A DNA stretch of 64,000 bases, from assembly GCF_017942085.1 (NCBI RefSeq), contig NZ_JAGKSP010000001.1, forward strand, positions 868,001-932,000, read 5' to 3'. The notes under the pieces were generated by a model. It did not search any database, was not told the origin of the DNA, and saw only the letters and a program-made list of their open reading frames with translations. Made by a program: the position numbers and the translations under genes. Every line of letters starts with the position of its first letter. The first letter of the stretch is position 1. Shown one piece after another: positions 34,050 to 42,702 of the stretch. This DNA is from Paenibacillus lignilyticus. Its GTDB lineage: Bacteria > Bacillota > Bacilli > Paenibacillales > Paenibacillaceae.

Positions 34050-35648
34050 ATGAAAAAGAAATTATCGGCACTATTAATCAGCTTTATATTCATTTGTTCA
34101 CTAATTACCGGAGCATATGCAGCCCCGGCTGCAAGTACGAAACCACAAACTTTTCGATTTAATCTGTATACGAATCCCTCAACGTTGGATCCGGCTCGCA
34201 TTGTAGACTCCACCGAATTCACAGTGGCACAGGCGCTTTATGAAGGATTAACGAGATTGACGAAAACCGGCCAAGCAGAGCCAGGGATGGCGAAGTCGTG
34301 GGACATCTCTAAAGATGGCAAAACGTATACATTTCATTTGCGATCTTCCGCTTACTGGAGTAACAATCAGAAAGTAAAAGCATCCGATTTCGAATATGCA
34401 TGGAAGCGCGCATTGAATCCGAAAATGAACGCCGACTATGCTTTCTTGCTCTACAGTATTAGCAATGCCGAAAGTTACAATAAAGGGCTAATCGATGTTT
34501 CTAAAGTTGGCGTTAAAGCACTGGATGACAACACGCTTCAAGTGACGCTGCAGGAGAAGACTGCCTACTTCTTGCAGCTGCTCACTACACCGATCTATTC
34601 GCCGGTCCCGGCATCAATTGCAAAAACGAACCCGAATTGGTTCGCTTCCGCAAAAACGTTGGTCTCTAACGGGCCTTTCTATATGAAAGCATGGATGCCA
34701 AACAAGCAGATCATACTTGCGAAGAACAGCCACTATTCAGATGCGAAACAGATTCATTTTACCGAAGTACGCATTCAAATCATGGATAACCCCGAGAAAG
34801 AATTACAAATGTACAAGAGTAATCAAATCGATTGGTCGGGGTCAGATCAGACCAATATTAGCAGACAAGCTCTTGATTCAAACACAATAAAAGATCTGCA
34901 TGTCTCCGAGATCGCTTCTACCTTCTATTATGTGTTTAATGTCAACAAGAAACCTTTCGATAATGTGAACATCCGGCGTGCATTTTCAATGGCGATTCAT
35001 CGTGACAAGCTTGTATCTGCTGCTACACCTGCATACGGTTTCGTACCACCGGGTATTCAAGGCGCAAAACAATCATTTCGTGAAGAGTACTCGGATAAGG
35101 CGTATATTTCGGAAAATGTAAAGTTGGCTAAACAACTCTTGAAGAAAGGGCTTGAAGAAGAAGGACTCGATGAATTACCGCCTGTAACATTGATTTCGAA
35201 TGATACGTTGGGTATCGAAGAGCTTCTAACCGGTTTGCAGCAAATGTTGGGACAGAATTTAGGAGTCAAAGTTAATATAGAGTTTCAGGAATGGTATGAA
35301 TTATTACAAAATCGCAGAGATCAAAATTATCAGATTGCCAGAGCCAGCTGGGGGGCTGACTATAACGATCCGTCTTCCTTCCTCGATATATTTACTTCTT
35401 GGAGCGGCATGAATGATAGTGGGTGGAGCAATGCCGACTATGATGGCTATATCCGTAAAGCACAACAAACATTCGATGCCAAAACAAGGATGGAGCTCTA
35501 CCACAAAGCGGAACAACTGTTACTGGATCAAATGGTTATTTTGCCATCCCATTACTTTACCGTTAACACCCTGCAAAAATCCTATGTTCAAGGTGTCTAT
35601 AAGAATTTCGCAGGAAATACCGTATTCTCCAGAGGCTCAATTAAATAA
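34050..35648 (+). CDS. Orphan oligopeptide-binding protein (OppA/DppE family)
   Basis: A 532-residue family 5 solute-binding protein. N-terminal signal MKKKLSALLISFIFICSLIT ends in a signal-peptidase-I-like AYA-AP site; no lipobox cysteine follows, which is unusual for Gram-positive binding proteins. Core motifs PSTLDPARIVDSTEFTVAQA, WDISKDGKTYTFHLR, WKRALNPKMNADYA, NGPFYMKAWMPNKQIILAKN and NVNIRRAFSMAIHRDKL are present. The start at 34050 follows GGGGGAG closely. A promoter TAGACA, 17-base spacer, GATAAT (33976-34004) precedes it. No permease or ATPase gene is linked. It may supply peptides to a distant transporter or act in signalling. Confidence 0.88.
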   Translation: MKKKLSALLISFIFICSLITGAYAAPAASTKPQTFRFNLYTNPSTLDPARIVDSTEFTVAQALYEGLTRLTKTGQAEPGMAKSWDISKDGKTYTFHLRSSAYWSNNQKVKASDFEYAWKRALNPKMNADYAFLLYSISNAESYNKGLIDVSKVGVKALDDNTLQVTLQEKTAYFLQLLTTPIYSPVPASIAKTNPNWFASAKTLVSNGPFYMKAWMPNKQIILAKNSHYSDAKQIHFTEVRIQIMDNPEKELQMYKSNQIDWSGSDQTNISRQALDSNTIKDLHVSEIASTFYYVFNVNKKPFDNVNIRRAFSMAIHRDKLVSAATPAYGFVPPGIQGAKQSFREEYSDKAYISENVKLAKQLLKKGLEEEGLDELPPVTLISNDTLGIEELLTGLQQMLGQNLGVKVNIEFQEWYELLQNRRDQNYQIARASWGADYNDPSSFLDIFTSWSGMNDSGWSNADYDGYIRKAQQTFDAKTRMELYHKAEQLLLDQMVILPSHYFTVNTLQKSYVQGVYKNFAGNTVFSRGSIK

Positions 35649-35691
35649 TGAATAAATAAATCGCTGTTTCATCGCATTACTTCCATAAAGC

Positions 35692-35738
35692 AAAAAGTGC
35701 CCAACTTTGCATTACAGCAAAGTCGAGCACTTTTATTT
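35692..35738. terminator. Bidirectional terminator after the peptide-binding protein
   Basis: AAAAGTGC and GCACTTTT outer arms with AACTTTGC/GCAAAGT inner arms and a small mismatch; T-rich on the plus side. It resembles the terminator at 28860-28904. Confidence 0.8.
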
Positions 35739-35809
35739 TATAAAGCCGATTTTTCAGAATGAGTCGGGGCCAAGTATTTATTGTGGTGATTGAAAAACGT
35801 AACCGTTGA

Positions 35810-36175
35810 CTAATCACTTCCACCAAAAACCATGACGTAACCATCCAGGTCCTTGACCGCAAAATGCTTCCACTGACTATTTCCCATTGGTTCTATTCTT
35901 GGTTCGTATGCAATTATTGCTCCCTTGGAGCTGAACTCATTAAACAAATATCCAACCCCGTCGAAATTGCTATAGAAGTTTGCTCGTCCCCGGTTGGTTT
36001 ATCCGGCTTTCGATTAGGGAGAACGTCTTCCGGCTTAATAGCTTGTTGAAGGATAAAGCCAAGATTATTACCGCGTTCGGCATGCCCCCAGCCGTCAACT
36101 TGGAACTTCTTGGTAATACGTTCTTGCTTTCTCGAGATCCGAAACTAATCTTACTTGTAGAAAATTCTTAAGATA
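35810..36175 (-). pseudogene. Frameshifted glyoxalase/VOC-family gene
   Basis: Three segments on the minus strand in shifting frames together give a VOC dioxygenase/glyoxalase-like protein: FLQVRLVSDLEKARTYYQ, then KKFQVDGWGHAERGNNLGFI and LQQAIKPEDVLPN in a second frame, then the first frame again with GVGYLFNEFSSKGAII and HFAVKDLDGYVMVFGGS before the stop at 35810. At least two frameshifts are required and the start is not clear, so it is not expressed as an intact protein. Confidence 0.75.
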
Positions 36176-36334
36176 AGCATTCTCGTTACTCAAAGGAACA
36201 ACCACCTTTATTTAAGGTATGTTTCCTTATAAGGATACGGAACGTTTGTTCATACGTAAAGTTTTTCCTTTTCTCTTTATCGCTTCTATTTTGGCGAGTT
36301 TCACATCAGCGGAATTGAATCTCAAACATAAATA

Positions 36335-36393
36335 ATGCTCCCTTTATAGCAACAGATTTTTATTAATTCACCTGTCTGCTGTTGGGGGAGCAT
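36335..36393 (-). terminator. Inverted repeat downstream of the 126-residue gene
   Basis: ATGCTCCC (36335-36342) and GGGAGCAT (36386-36393) with inner CAACAG/CTGTTG pairing. It lies about 30 bases after the stop of the minus-strand gene; the T tract is weak. A repeat end of a small element is an alternative. Confidence 0.5.
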
Positions 36394-36425
36394 ATCAAAT
36401 GGGCAGTACTATTAAAATAAGTTAA

Positions 36426-36806
36426 TTACACTATTGGAGGACTCATTGAAGTAATAAAGATAAGCTCATTCTGATTAAAGAGTTGCTCCTCAACTAAGTT
36501 TCCGAATTCGTTAATACCAGTAACAGCCATCAATACAGCAGGCGGGCTTACATTCATTGTAGCAAGCTGCACCTCGTAGGTAACATTTCCTGCAATAAAA
36601 AACTCCCTAACATCATAGGAGTTTGGGGGCACTAAATACGAGAGATGGTATGCAGTATAAAAAATACTGGAATCAACAGAAGCAAAAATCTGTGCGATAA
36701 TTGTTGCTGGGCTTGCCAAATCCAGATTTCTTGTGCTTATAACAATATTAGTTGAAGCTGTGCCAAAGTCTCTAGTATTCGTTACTGGACCAGTAGTAAA
36801 AGGCAT
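36426..36806 (-). CDS. Unknown beta-rich protein (126 residues)
   Basis: MPFTTGPVTNTRDFGTASTN opens a protein rich in V, I, S, T, N and F with few charged residues and no signal peptide or membrane helix; it looks like a small beta-sandwich, with NIVISTRNLDLASPATIIAQ and YHLSYLVPPNSYDVREFFIA in the middle. I do not recognise the family. Composition is reminiscent of small spore-coat or appendage proteins, which is only an impression. ATG has GAGGTGAG nine bases upstream, which supports it as real. The local DNA is more AT-rich than its neighbours and it stands among pseudogenes, suggesting a separate origin. Confidence 0.6.
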   Translation of the reverse strand: MPFTTGPVTNTRDFGTASTNIVISTRNLDLASPATIIAQIFASVDSSIFYTAYHLSYLVPPNSYDVREFFIAGNVTYEVQLATMNVSPPAVLMAVTGINEFGNLVEEQLFNQNELIFITSMSPPIV

Positions 36807-36985
36807 GACGTCTCACCTCACTTTCTTAGAGGACATGCTACATTCTATGAAAATAATGAAATAATGCTTGGGCAGCGATATAGAATTTGTAATATTTTAC
36901 ATTTTTTAACGCATCTTACCTTTTGATGAGGCTAGCACAATGGATCTATAGAGGTCACGTGTAAACCGCTCACGAAAATCGTGAA

Positions 36986-37297
36986 AACACAGCTTTGTAC
37001 GCAACTGTTGATTTAACGAAAGATGGGTAACCTATAACCGCGGGCGGATACGCGGCATGCTTCGAGAGTGCGCTGAATGTAGTGTGTCGGGAGCGGAAAG
37101 TGAACCCCGACCGTACAGAGGTGACAGCGCACGTAACACTGGGCAAAGATGAAACAGACCATTTCAAACTTGCGGTCAAGCTCGACATCGCCTTGGCTGG
37201 TGTGGACCGGAATACTGCTCAGGAACTCGCCAGAGCAGCTCATGATGTATGTCCCTATTCCAGAGGGCGATTCGCGGCAATATTGACGTTCAATTAA
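36986..37297 (+). pseudogene. Decayed Ohr/OsmC-family organic hydroperoxide gene
   Basis: One frame reads ENTALYATVDLTKDG, a stop, then PITAGGYAACFESALNVV, continues with the Ohr core EVTAHVTLGKDETDHFKLAV and ELARAAHDVCPYS and ends at 37297. Both Ohr cysteines (AACF and VCPY) survive, but about 45 codons of the N-terminal beta region are missing and a stop interrupts the frame. It is therefore a remnant of an organic hydroperoxide resistance gene. Confidence 0.8.
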
Positions 37298-37298
37298 A

Positions 37299-37783
37299 CG
37301 TGGTGTAAAAACATCGAGATAACAGATGCGCTGCACATCGCACATCGGCGAATAACAAAGGACATCGAATGGCATCGCGGGCGGAGCATAAAGCAGAATA
37401 ATACCTCCGATTTCTCAACGATCATATCCGACAATGGCACTCCGATTCATCCGGGCATTTATAAAGCACTCATTCATATTCAGCATTATTTCCGTCAACC
37501 TCTCATGCTCGAGGAAGCCGCAGCGCACGCACATTTGTCTGCTACGTACTTCAGCGAGCTGTTTCGACAGACATTGGGGCTTACTTTCCAGCAGTATCTG
37601 CAGCAGCTACGCCTGAAGTTCGCTCATAATCTGCTTCGCTCTACGATGCTTCCCGTTACCGAAGTTTGTCATGTAGCAGGTTTCAATACATTGACACACT
37701 TTGAACGAGTGTATCGAAAGCAATATAGCAAAACACCGCGCGAAACGAGAAAACTAGGTAAAAAGGCAGGTTCAATAAATTGA
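37299..37783 (+). pseudogene. AraC-family regulator fragment
   Basis: The frame is open from just after the Ohr remnant to 37783 and contains a full AraC DNA-binding region: LEEAAAHAHLSATYFSELFR as the first helix-turn-helix and VTEVCHVAGFNTLTHFERVY as the second, with RKQYSKTPRETRK. The N-terminal sensing domain is missing and the upstream part (IHPGIYKALIHIQHYF) lacks a credible start codon. An internal ATG at 37505 could give only the helix-turn-helix domain. I treat it as a degraded regulator. Confidence 0.65.
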
Positions 37784-37797
37784 ACCTGCCTTTTTGA
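37758..37797. terminator. Bidirectional terminator between AraC fragment and GH88 gene
   Basis: AAAAAGGCAGGTTCAA, loop, TTGAACCTGCCTTTTT; overlaps the end of the AraC fragment and also serves the minus-strand GH88 gene. Confidence 0.9.
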
Positions 37798-37840
37798 TGC
37801 TTTCCTAATTATACGAATGTAATCATGAATTCATTGCCGA

Positions 37841-38983
37841 TCACCAGTAGCCTTTCGTATTCCCATTCGCTTGCAGACGCGCGATGGCTTCCGCGAAATA
37901 ATAATCTCCGTAAATTAACGAGCAGTTCAAATCGACGCCGGCTGGGTGATGGCCGCAACCTTCGTTAAGCAAGCCTTCGTTCTCGGGTTCAAACCTCGTG
38001 CTGTATGTTTCATATAAGTTCAGGAGCGTTTGAATAGCAAAGTTCGTATAACGTTGCTTTTCGTCCTCGCTATCCGCATGCTCAGCCAGTTCGAGCAACG
38101 AAGCCGCCGAGATCGCCGCTGCCGACGTGTCCCGCAATGCTTCCGAGCGATTAGGCACAGAGAAGTCCCATAAAGGAATGAAGTCTTGTTCCACACGGCT
38201 CATGTACGCTTCCGCCGTCTTTCGGGCGATCTCCAAGTATTTCGTATTTCCAGTATATTTGTATGCATAAGCGTATCCGCCGATCGCCCAGGTCAGACCC
38301 CGGGACCAGCATGAATCGTCCGAGTAACCTTGGAATGTCTTGCCGTATTTAGGTTCTCCACTATCGGGATCGAACACGTAAGTATGGAACGCAGTGTAAT
38401 CCGACCTGATAATTGTCTTTGCACACGTGTCCGCATGGGCCACCGCAACGTTACGGTAAGCCTCGTCGTTCGTTTCCTCCGTAGCCCAGAACAAAAGCGG
38501 CAAATTATACATGCAATCGATAATAATCCTGCCCCGGTTTTCTTCACTGAAGGCCTCTCCCTTCACCCAAACGTTCCATGCCTGAATGAATTTGCCCTTA
38601 TCATTGAACCGTTCCTTTAATCGATCCGCCGCATCCAAAGCAATCTGCCTCGAAGAGGAATCGCCGGTCAGCTTATAATGCGCCACGAACGTCGGAAGGT
38701 AGAGAAAACCCGTGTCATGATCCAACGTATCCGGCTTCTCGTAAAGTCTCTTTGTTAAGCGCCAATTGGATGCTTGCGCTGCAACGGCGAACGATTCTTC
38801 TTCCGACATCTCGTAGCAAAGCCAGTTCAAGCCCGACCAGAATCCGCCTACCCAGAATCCATCGTCCGCGAACTTGTATTTGCCTCCTTCCGTGCTCGTC
38901 GGCAGCCGGTCGCCGAATGAAGACGCGTTCTTCTTCGTCTTTTCCAATATAAAGAATTTAGCATGCTCTAAGTGTTGTCTCAT
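37841..38983 (-). CDS. GH88 unsaturated glucuronyl hydrolase
   Basis: About 380 residues, an (alpha/alpha)6-barrel with no signal peptide. DHDTGF with D88, and IIIDCMYNLPLLFWA with D156, match the catalytic pair (Asp88 and Asp149) of the Bacillus GL1 unsaturated glucuronyl hydrolase; FWSGLNWLCYEM and GYSDDSCWSRGLTWAIGGYA are further family segments. These enzymes hydrate the unsaturated uronic acid at the end of oligosaccharides made by polysaccharide lyases. It ends the operon LplB, YtcP, binding protein, GH88, so the transporter probably imports such oligosaccharides. ATG 38983 has a GGGGG ribosome site; an upstream in-frame ATG at 39016 is less likely. Confidence 0.9.
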   Translation of the reverse strand: MRQHLEHAKFFILEKTKKNASSFGDRLPTSTEGGKYKFADDGFWVGGFWSGLNWLCYEMSEEESFAVAAQASNWRLTKRLYEKPDTLDHDTGFLYLPTFVAHYKLTGDSSSRQIALDAADRLKERFNDKGKFIQAWNVWVKGEAFSEENRGRIIIDCMYNLPLLFWATEETNDEAYRNVAVAHADTCAKTIIRSDYTAFHTYVFDPDSGEPKYGKTFQGYSDDSCWSRGLTWAIGGYAYAYKYTGNTKYLEIARKTAEAYMSRVEQDFIPLWDFSVPNRSEALRDTSAAAISAASLLELAEHADSEDEKQRYTNFAIQTLLNLYETYSTRFEPENEGLLNEGCGHHPAGVDLNCSLIYGDYYFAEAIARLQANGNTKGYW

Positions 38984-39034
38984 ATCACGATAACCCCCAT
39001 ACGATGTGCGGATCATTCTTCTTGTCTGAAAAGC

Positions 39035-39065
39035 AAAAAGCTGGATCGGAAAGATCCCGTCCAGC
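39035..39065 (-). terminator. Terminator-like hairpin between binding protein and GH88
   Basis: GCTGGA..TCCAGC arms on the minus strand followed by TTTTT. It would lower GH88 expression relative to the binding protein. Confidence 0.6.
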
Positions 39066-39078
39066 CGCTTCTGGTAAC

Positions 39079-40662
39079 TTAAGGATTATTTTTTTTGAAC
39101 GTATCGATCTGCATTTGCAAGTCCGTGAGCACTTTTTCCAGACCCGCTTTATTAGCCGCTTTCTCGAACTTCGCGTATGCGGTGTCATAGTCGGCCAACC
39201 CGACAGAAACAGGATTCATGTATTGTTGCGCCAAATTATTGATTGCCGCGTTTTCGTTTTTGACGTTGGCATCGCTGTAAACGAAGCTCAAACCATACGG
39301 ATATTCGTGGAACGACTCTCTATACCCTTTCAATTGAGCGACGACGTCGTCCGGCTGCTCCACATTCCATCTTTCAAATGTGCCTCTCCAACCCCAAGGG
39401 TCGTTACCGGAAGGCGGATAATTTGCGGCATCCGCCAACGAGATGAAGCGGTCATCGCCTGACGGCTCCCAGTGCTTGCCTTTAATACCGTACCAAGTTA
39501 AGTCGAAATACTCCTTGTTCCACTTCAACAGATCGAGGAACATGAGCGCGCGTTCCGGATTTTTGGAATTCGCGTTGATCGACACGCCGTTCTGCGTAAA
39601 TCTTGCAGGCACGATCGCGACGTTTGGCATGAACACTTCAGGCTTCCATTCCGGATGCGTCTTTTTAATTCCGGCTACGACATTGGAAGCTTGGTCAAGC
39701 GACAGAGCTCCCACAGCAGATTTACCCGCTTGGAAAAGCTGCGCGGACGTTTCTTTTTGCGTTAACGCGTTTTTGGAAAGTACGCCTGCTTTTTGCCAAT
39801 TAGACATCGCGCTGGCAAAGCTTTTATACGTGTCATTGGCATAAAGGTTTTGGGCGACCATGCCATCTTTCGTGAAATAGTTCCAGCTCAGCGCGCTGTT
39901 CGATTTGTCCGATCCGTTCGTATATGCTTGTGGGTTTTTATCAAAATACTTCTGGATGAACATTTCCGTCGACAGCTGGAATCCGAATGGAATGATTCCT
40001 TTTTCATTCTGGGCGACGGCCAGCAAATAAGCTTCAAGACCGGCCATGTCTTTAATCGTCGGTATATTGTGCTTCTCTCTCAAATCGCCGCGAATCATGA
40101 AAGAGTGAGAAGCGTTCTCTTGTACAGCTTGCGGCACGGCGTACACTTTTCCATTCACTTTGGCTTGCTCCCATGCGTCTTTCGGGGTTTTCTCCCAAGT
40201 AATCGGCGCATTCTTGGACAATAGATCTTCCGTTAATTCAAGGAAGGCGTTCTTTCCTGCGTAACCTTGATAGCCGGTCCAGTCCGCGACGTAGACGAGG
40301 TCGAAATCTTCGCCGCTCGAGAAGAGCAAAGGATATTTCTGACTCCATTCTCCCCAGCTCAGGTTCTGAACCTCGATATTCGCATTAATATCTTTCTTCG
40401 CCATCTTGCTGAGCTCTGTGTACACCTCGTCGGCATCCGTCGGCTTATCACCGAGCAGCACCATTTTCAACGTCACTTCTTCTAGCGGCTCTTGAGTCGC
40501 TTCCGACTCGTTCGCCGATACGGACGGGGAAGCCGAACCGCTACCAGAAGAGCTTGAGGAGGAATTGCCATTGCCATTGTTGTTGGAGCATGCCGATAAA
40601 AAGATGCTGCAGAGGATTGCCAATGCCATTGCGGTAAACCACTTTGCCTGTTTCTTTCTCAT
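39079..40662 (-). CDS. Family 1 extracellular solute-binding lipoprotein
   Basis: A 527-residue binding protein. The signal peptide ends in LSAC (lipobox, C25) followed by an S/N/G-rich linker. The mature part has DFDLVYVADWTGYQGYAG and ends with a DUF3502-like C-terminus (NNLAQQYMNPVSVGLADYD). It delivers an oligosaccharide, probably the unsaturated product used by GH88, to the LplB/YtcP permeases encoded upstream. No ATPase is encoded here; a shared MsmX-type ATPase is usual for this transporter class. A gap of 49 bases separates it from the permease. Confidence 0.9.
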   Translation of the reverse strand: MRKKQAKWFTAMALAILCSIFLSACSNNNGNGNSSSSSSGSGSASPSVSANESEATQEPLEEVTLKMVLLGDKPTDADEVYTELSKMAKKDINANIEVQNLSWGEWSQKYPLLFSSGEDFDLVYVADWTGYQGYAGKNAFLELTEDLLSKNAPITWEKTPKDAWEQAKVNGKVYAVPQAVQENASHSFMIRGDLREKHNIPTIKDMAGLEAYLLAVAQNEKGIIPFGFQLSTEMFIQKYFDKNPQAYTNGSDKSNSALSWNYFTKDGMVAQNLYANDTYKSFASAMSNWQKAGVLSKNALTQKETSAQLFQAGKSAVGALSLDQASNVVAGIKKTHPEWKPEVFMPNVAIVPARFTQNGVSINANSKNPERALMFLDLLKWNKEYFDLTWYGIKGKHWEPSGDDRFISLADAANYPPSGNDPWGWRGTFERWNVEQPDDVVAQLKGYRESFHEYPYGLSFVYSDANVKNENAAINNLAQQYMNPVSVGLADYDTAYAKFEKAANKAGLEKVLTDLQMQIDTFKKNNP

Positions 40663-40711
40663 AGTGACCCTCCATGTAAAATGTATTTATGTTAAACCGG
40701 TATGACCGGAT

Positions 40712-41614
40712 TTAACCTTTAACCGCGCCTAAAGTCAACCCTTTAACGAAATAACGCTGAATGAACGGGTACAGTAAGATGATCGGCCCGATTGCGATGA
40801 CGGTAACCGCCATCTTGAGGGAATTTTGCGGCAGGTTCGACATATCCACAGAAGCGCCTCCCCCCGATGCTTCCATGACTCTGCGCAATTCCTCCGAATT
40901 CGTCACCAGGTTGTAAAGCAATAGCTGGAGCGGCCGAAGGTGCTCTTCGGAGATGAACAGCATCGCAAGGTACCAGTCGTTCCAGTAATGCAAGGCGACA
41001 AATAGCGTGACCGTCGCAAGAACCGGTTTGCATACGGGCAGCAAGATCGAGTTAAAAATGCGAAATTCGTTCGCACCGTCCATATACGCGGACTCGCTAA
41101 GCTCTTCCGGCACTCCCCTCATGAACGCTTTCAAGACGATGATATAGAACACGTTTAGCAAGGAAGGCAAGATAAGAGCGAGCAAGCTGTCTTTAAGGTT
41201 CAAATATTTAATAATCAAGATGTACCAAGGAACTAGCCCTGCGTTAAACAACGTCGTGAAGAAGAAGAAAAACGCGAGACCGTTGGCAATTCTGAACACT
41301 CGCTTGTGAATGACATAAGCCGTCATCGCCATCAAATAGACGCTCAGTACCGTGCCGATAACCGTGACGGTTATCGTAACGCTATACGCTCTTAGCATCA
41401 GCATCGGGTCTTTCAGCGCAACCCGGTAAGCTTCTACCGTCACGTCCTTCGGCAGAAGCGTGTAACCGCTTGCCACAATCGTCTGTTCGCTCGTGAAGGA
41501 CGAGGAGATGACCATGATGAACGGGATGACGCATAAAACGGATATAACTCCGATTAACACATATGCAATGGTGTTGAAGGTTAACCGATCCGTAGTAATT
41601 TTTCTCAACGGCAA
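40712..41614 (-). CDS. Sugar ABC permease (YtcP/CUT1 type)
   Basis: A 300-residue permease with about six transmembrane helices, starting with TFNTIAYVLIGVISVLCVIP. The EAA-type ATPase contact is GVPEELSESAYMDGANEFRI then FNSILLPVCKPVLATVTLF, and the protein ends with the typical VKGLTLGAVKG. It pairs with the LplB-type permease 10 bases upstream and works with the binding protein downstream. Confidence 0.92.
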   Translation of the reverse strand: MPLRKITTDRLTFNTIAYVLIGVISVLCVIPFIMVISSSFTSEQTIVASGYTLLPKDVTVEAYRVALKDPMLMLRAYSVTITVTVIGTVLSVYLMAMTAYVIHKRVFRIANGLAFFFFFTTLFNAGLVPWYILIIKYLNLKDSLLALILPSLLNVFYIIVLKAFMRGVPEELSESAYMDGANEFRIFNSILLPVCKPVLATVTLFVALHYWNDWYLAMLFISEEHLRPLQLLLYNLVTNSEELRRVMEASGGGASVDMSNLPQNSLKMAVTVIAIGPIILLYPFIQRYFVKGLTLGAVKG

Positions 41615-41624
41615 GCTCTCCTTC

Positions 41625-42545
41625 CTAGAACAAAGAGTAGTCTTTGTTGTATTTTTTTACAGCGAAGTTCGCCATCATAATCGTAACGAAGCAAAGGACG
41701 GATTGATAGAAACCGGCCGCAGCGGCCATTCCCTCTTCCCTCGTCATGAGCAGTGAACGGAAGACGAAGGTGTCGATGACGTCGGTTTTATCGAACAGAA
41801 CTCCATTGTTCTGGACGAGCTGATAGAACAAGCCGAAGTCGCCTCGAAATATGTTCCCGACCGCCAGCAGCAGCAAGATGACAACTGTCGGAATCAAGTA
41901 CGGAATCGTCAGATGCCAAATTTTGCGAAAAATATTCGCTCCGTCGATTTCGGCCGCTTCATAGATTTCGGGATCGACGCCCATAATCGCCGCCATATAG
42001 TAGATCATCCCGTAACCCACCGCTTTCCAAGCGCTTACGAGCACGATCATGATCGGCCAATAACCTGGCGTATTGTAAATATCGATCGGCTCCGCGCCAA
42101 ATGTCTGCAACAAGCTGTTCACGATACCCGAATCGAAGTTCGCAAAACCGAAGAACAACAGCCCTACCGTCACCCAGGATACGAAATACGGAAGGAACAG
42201 CATCGATTGCATCACTTTACGAAGCCAATTGCTCGAAATTTCGACGAGTGCGACTGCAAGCACAATCTCAAGTAGGTTGTTAATGATAATGAACGCTAGA
42301 TTATACAGAAACGTATTGCTCGTAACAAGCCAGGCTTTTCCTGAAATAAAGAAAAACTGAAAATTGTCAATACCTGCCCATGGGCTGCCGAAGATGCCAT
42401 CGCGGTAATTGTACTGTTTGAAAGCGATAACCAAACCGGCAATAGGCAAATAACTAAATACGATAAAAAAAACGATGGCCGGCAACGACATCAACACCAG
42501 AAGCCGATTTTTCACTAGATGCCGAAGCAATGATTCACGTTTCAC
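41625..42545 (-). CDS. Sugar ABC permease (LplB type)
   Basis: A 306-residue permease with six helices and the LplB-type N-terminus LVLMSLPAIVFFIVFSYLPI followed by GLVIAFKQYNYRDGIFGS. The EAA loop is DPEIYEAAEIDGANIFRKIW, and it ends NFAVKKYNKDYSLF. First gene of the GH88 operon; a minus-strand TTGAAA, 17-base spacer, TAGAAA may be its promoter in the 157-base divergent gap with the YesN-type gene. Confidence 0.92.
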   Translation of the reverse strand: MKRESLLRHLVKNRLLVLMSLPAIVFFIVFSYLPIAGLVIAFKQYNYRDGIFGSPWAGIDNFQFFFISGKAWLVTSNTFLYNLAFIIINNLLEIVLAVALVEISSNWLRKVMQSMLFLPYFVSWVTVGLLFFGFANFDSGIVNSLLQTFGAEPIDIYNTPGYWPIMIVLVSAWKAVGYGMIYYMAAIMGVDPEIYEAAEIDGANIFRKIWHLTIPYLIPTVVILLLLAVGNIFRGDFGLFYQLVQNNGVLFDKTDVIDTFVFRSLLMTREEGMAAAAGFYQSVLCFVTIMMANFAVKKYNKDYSLF

Positions 42546-42663
42546 TGCGTTAATCCCCCTGTTCTATGTAGTTCATTCTTGGATAGCTATGTTTCTAGTA
42601 TGCCGATTCTTCGTTTTCAAATGAACCCGACAGAATTGTAATATAGCCAAAAATATTGTACTG

Positions 42664-42684
42664 TTGAGAAAACTGTCTTCTCAA
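42664..42684. promoter_or_regulatory. Palindrome in the divergent regulator-transporter gap
   Basis: TTGAGAA, seven bases, TTCTCAA: perfect 7-bp arms just upstream of the YesN-type gene's ribosome site. It may bind this regulator or form a leader hairpin; only the symmetry is seen. Confidence 0.4.
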
Positions 42685-42702
42685 TGAGGGGGAGCTGAAT
42701 AC

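Noticed and set aside
33941-34222. Minus-strand 93-codon frame opposite the peptide-binding protein's start
   Set aside because: It overlaps the signal-peptide region of a clear gene in antisense and has no supporting motif.
37299-37783. Stand-alone AraC helix-turn-helix gene
   Set aside because: No credible start or sensing domain, and it directly follows another remnant; listed as a fragment instead.
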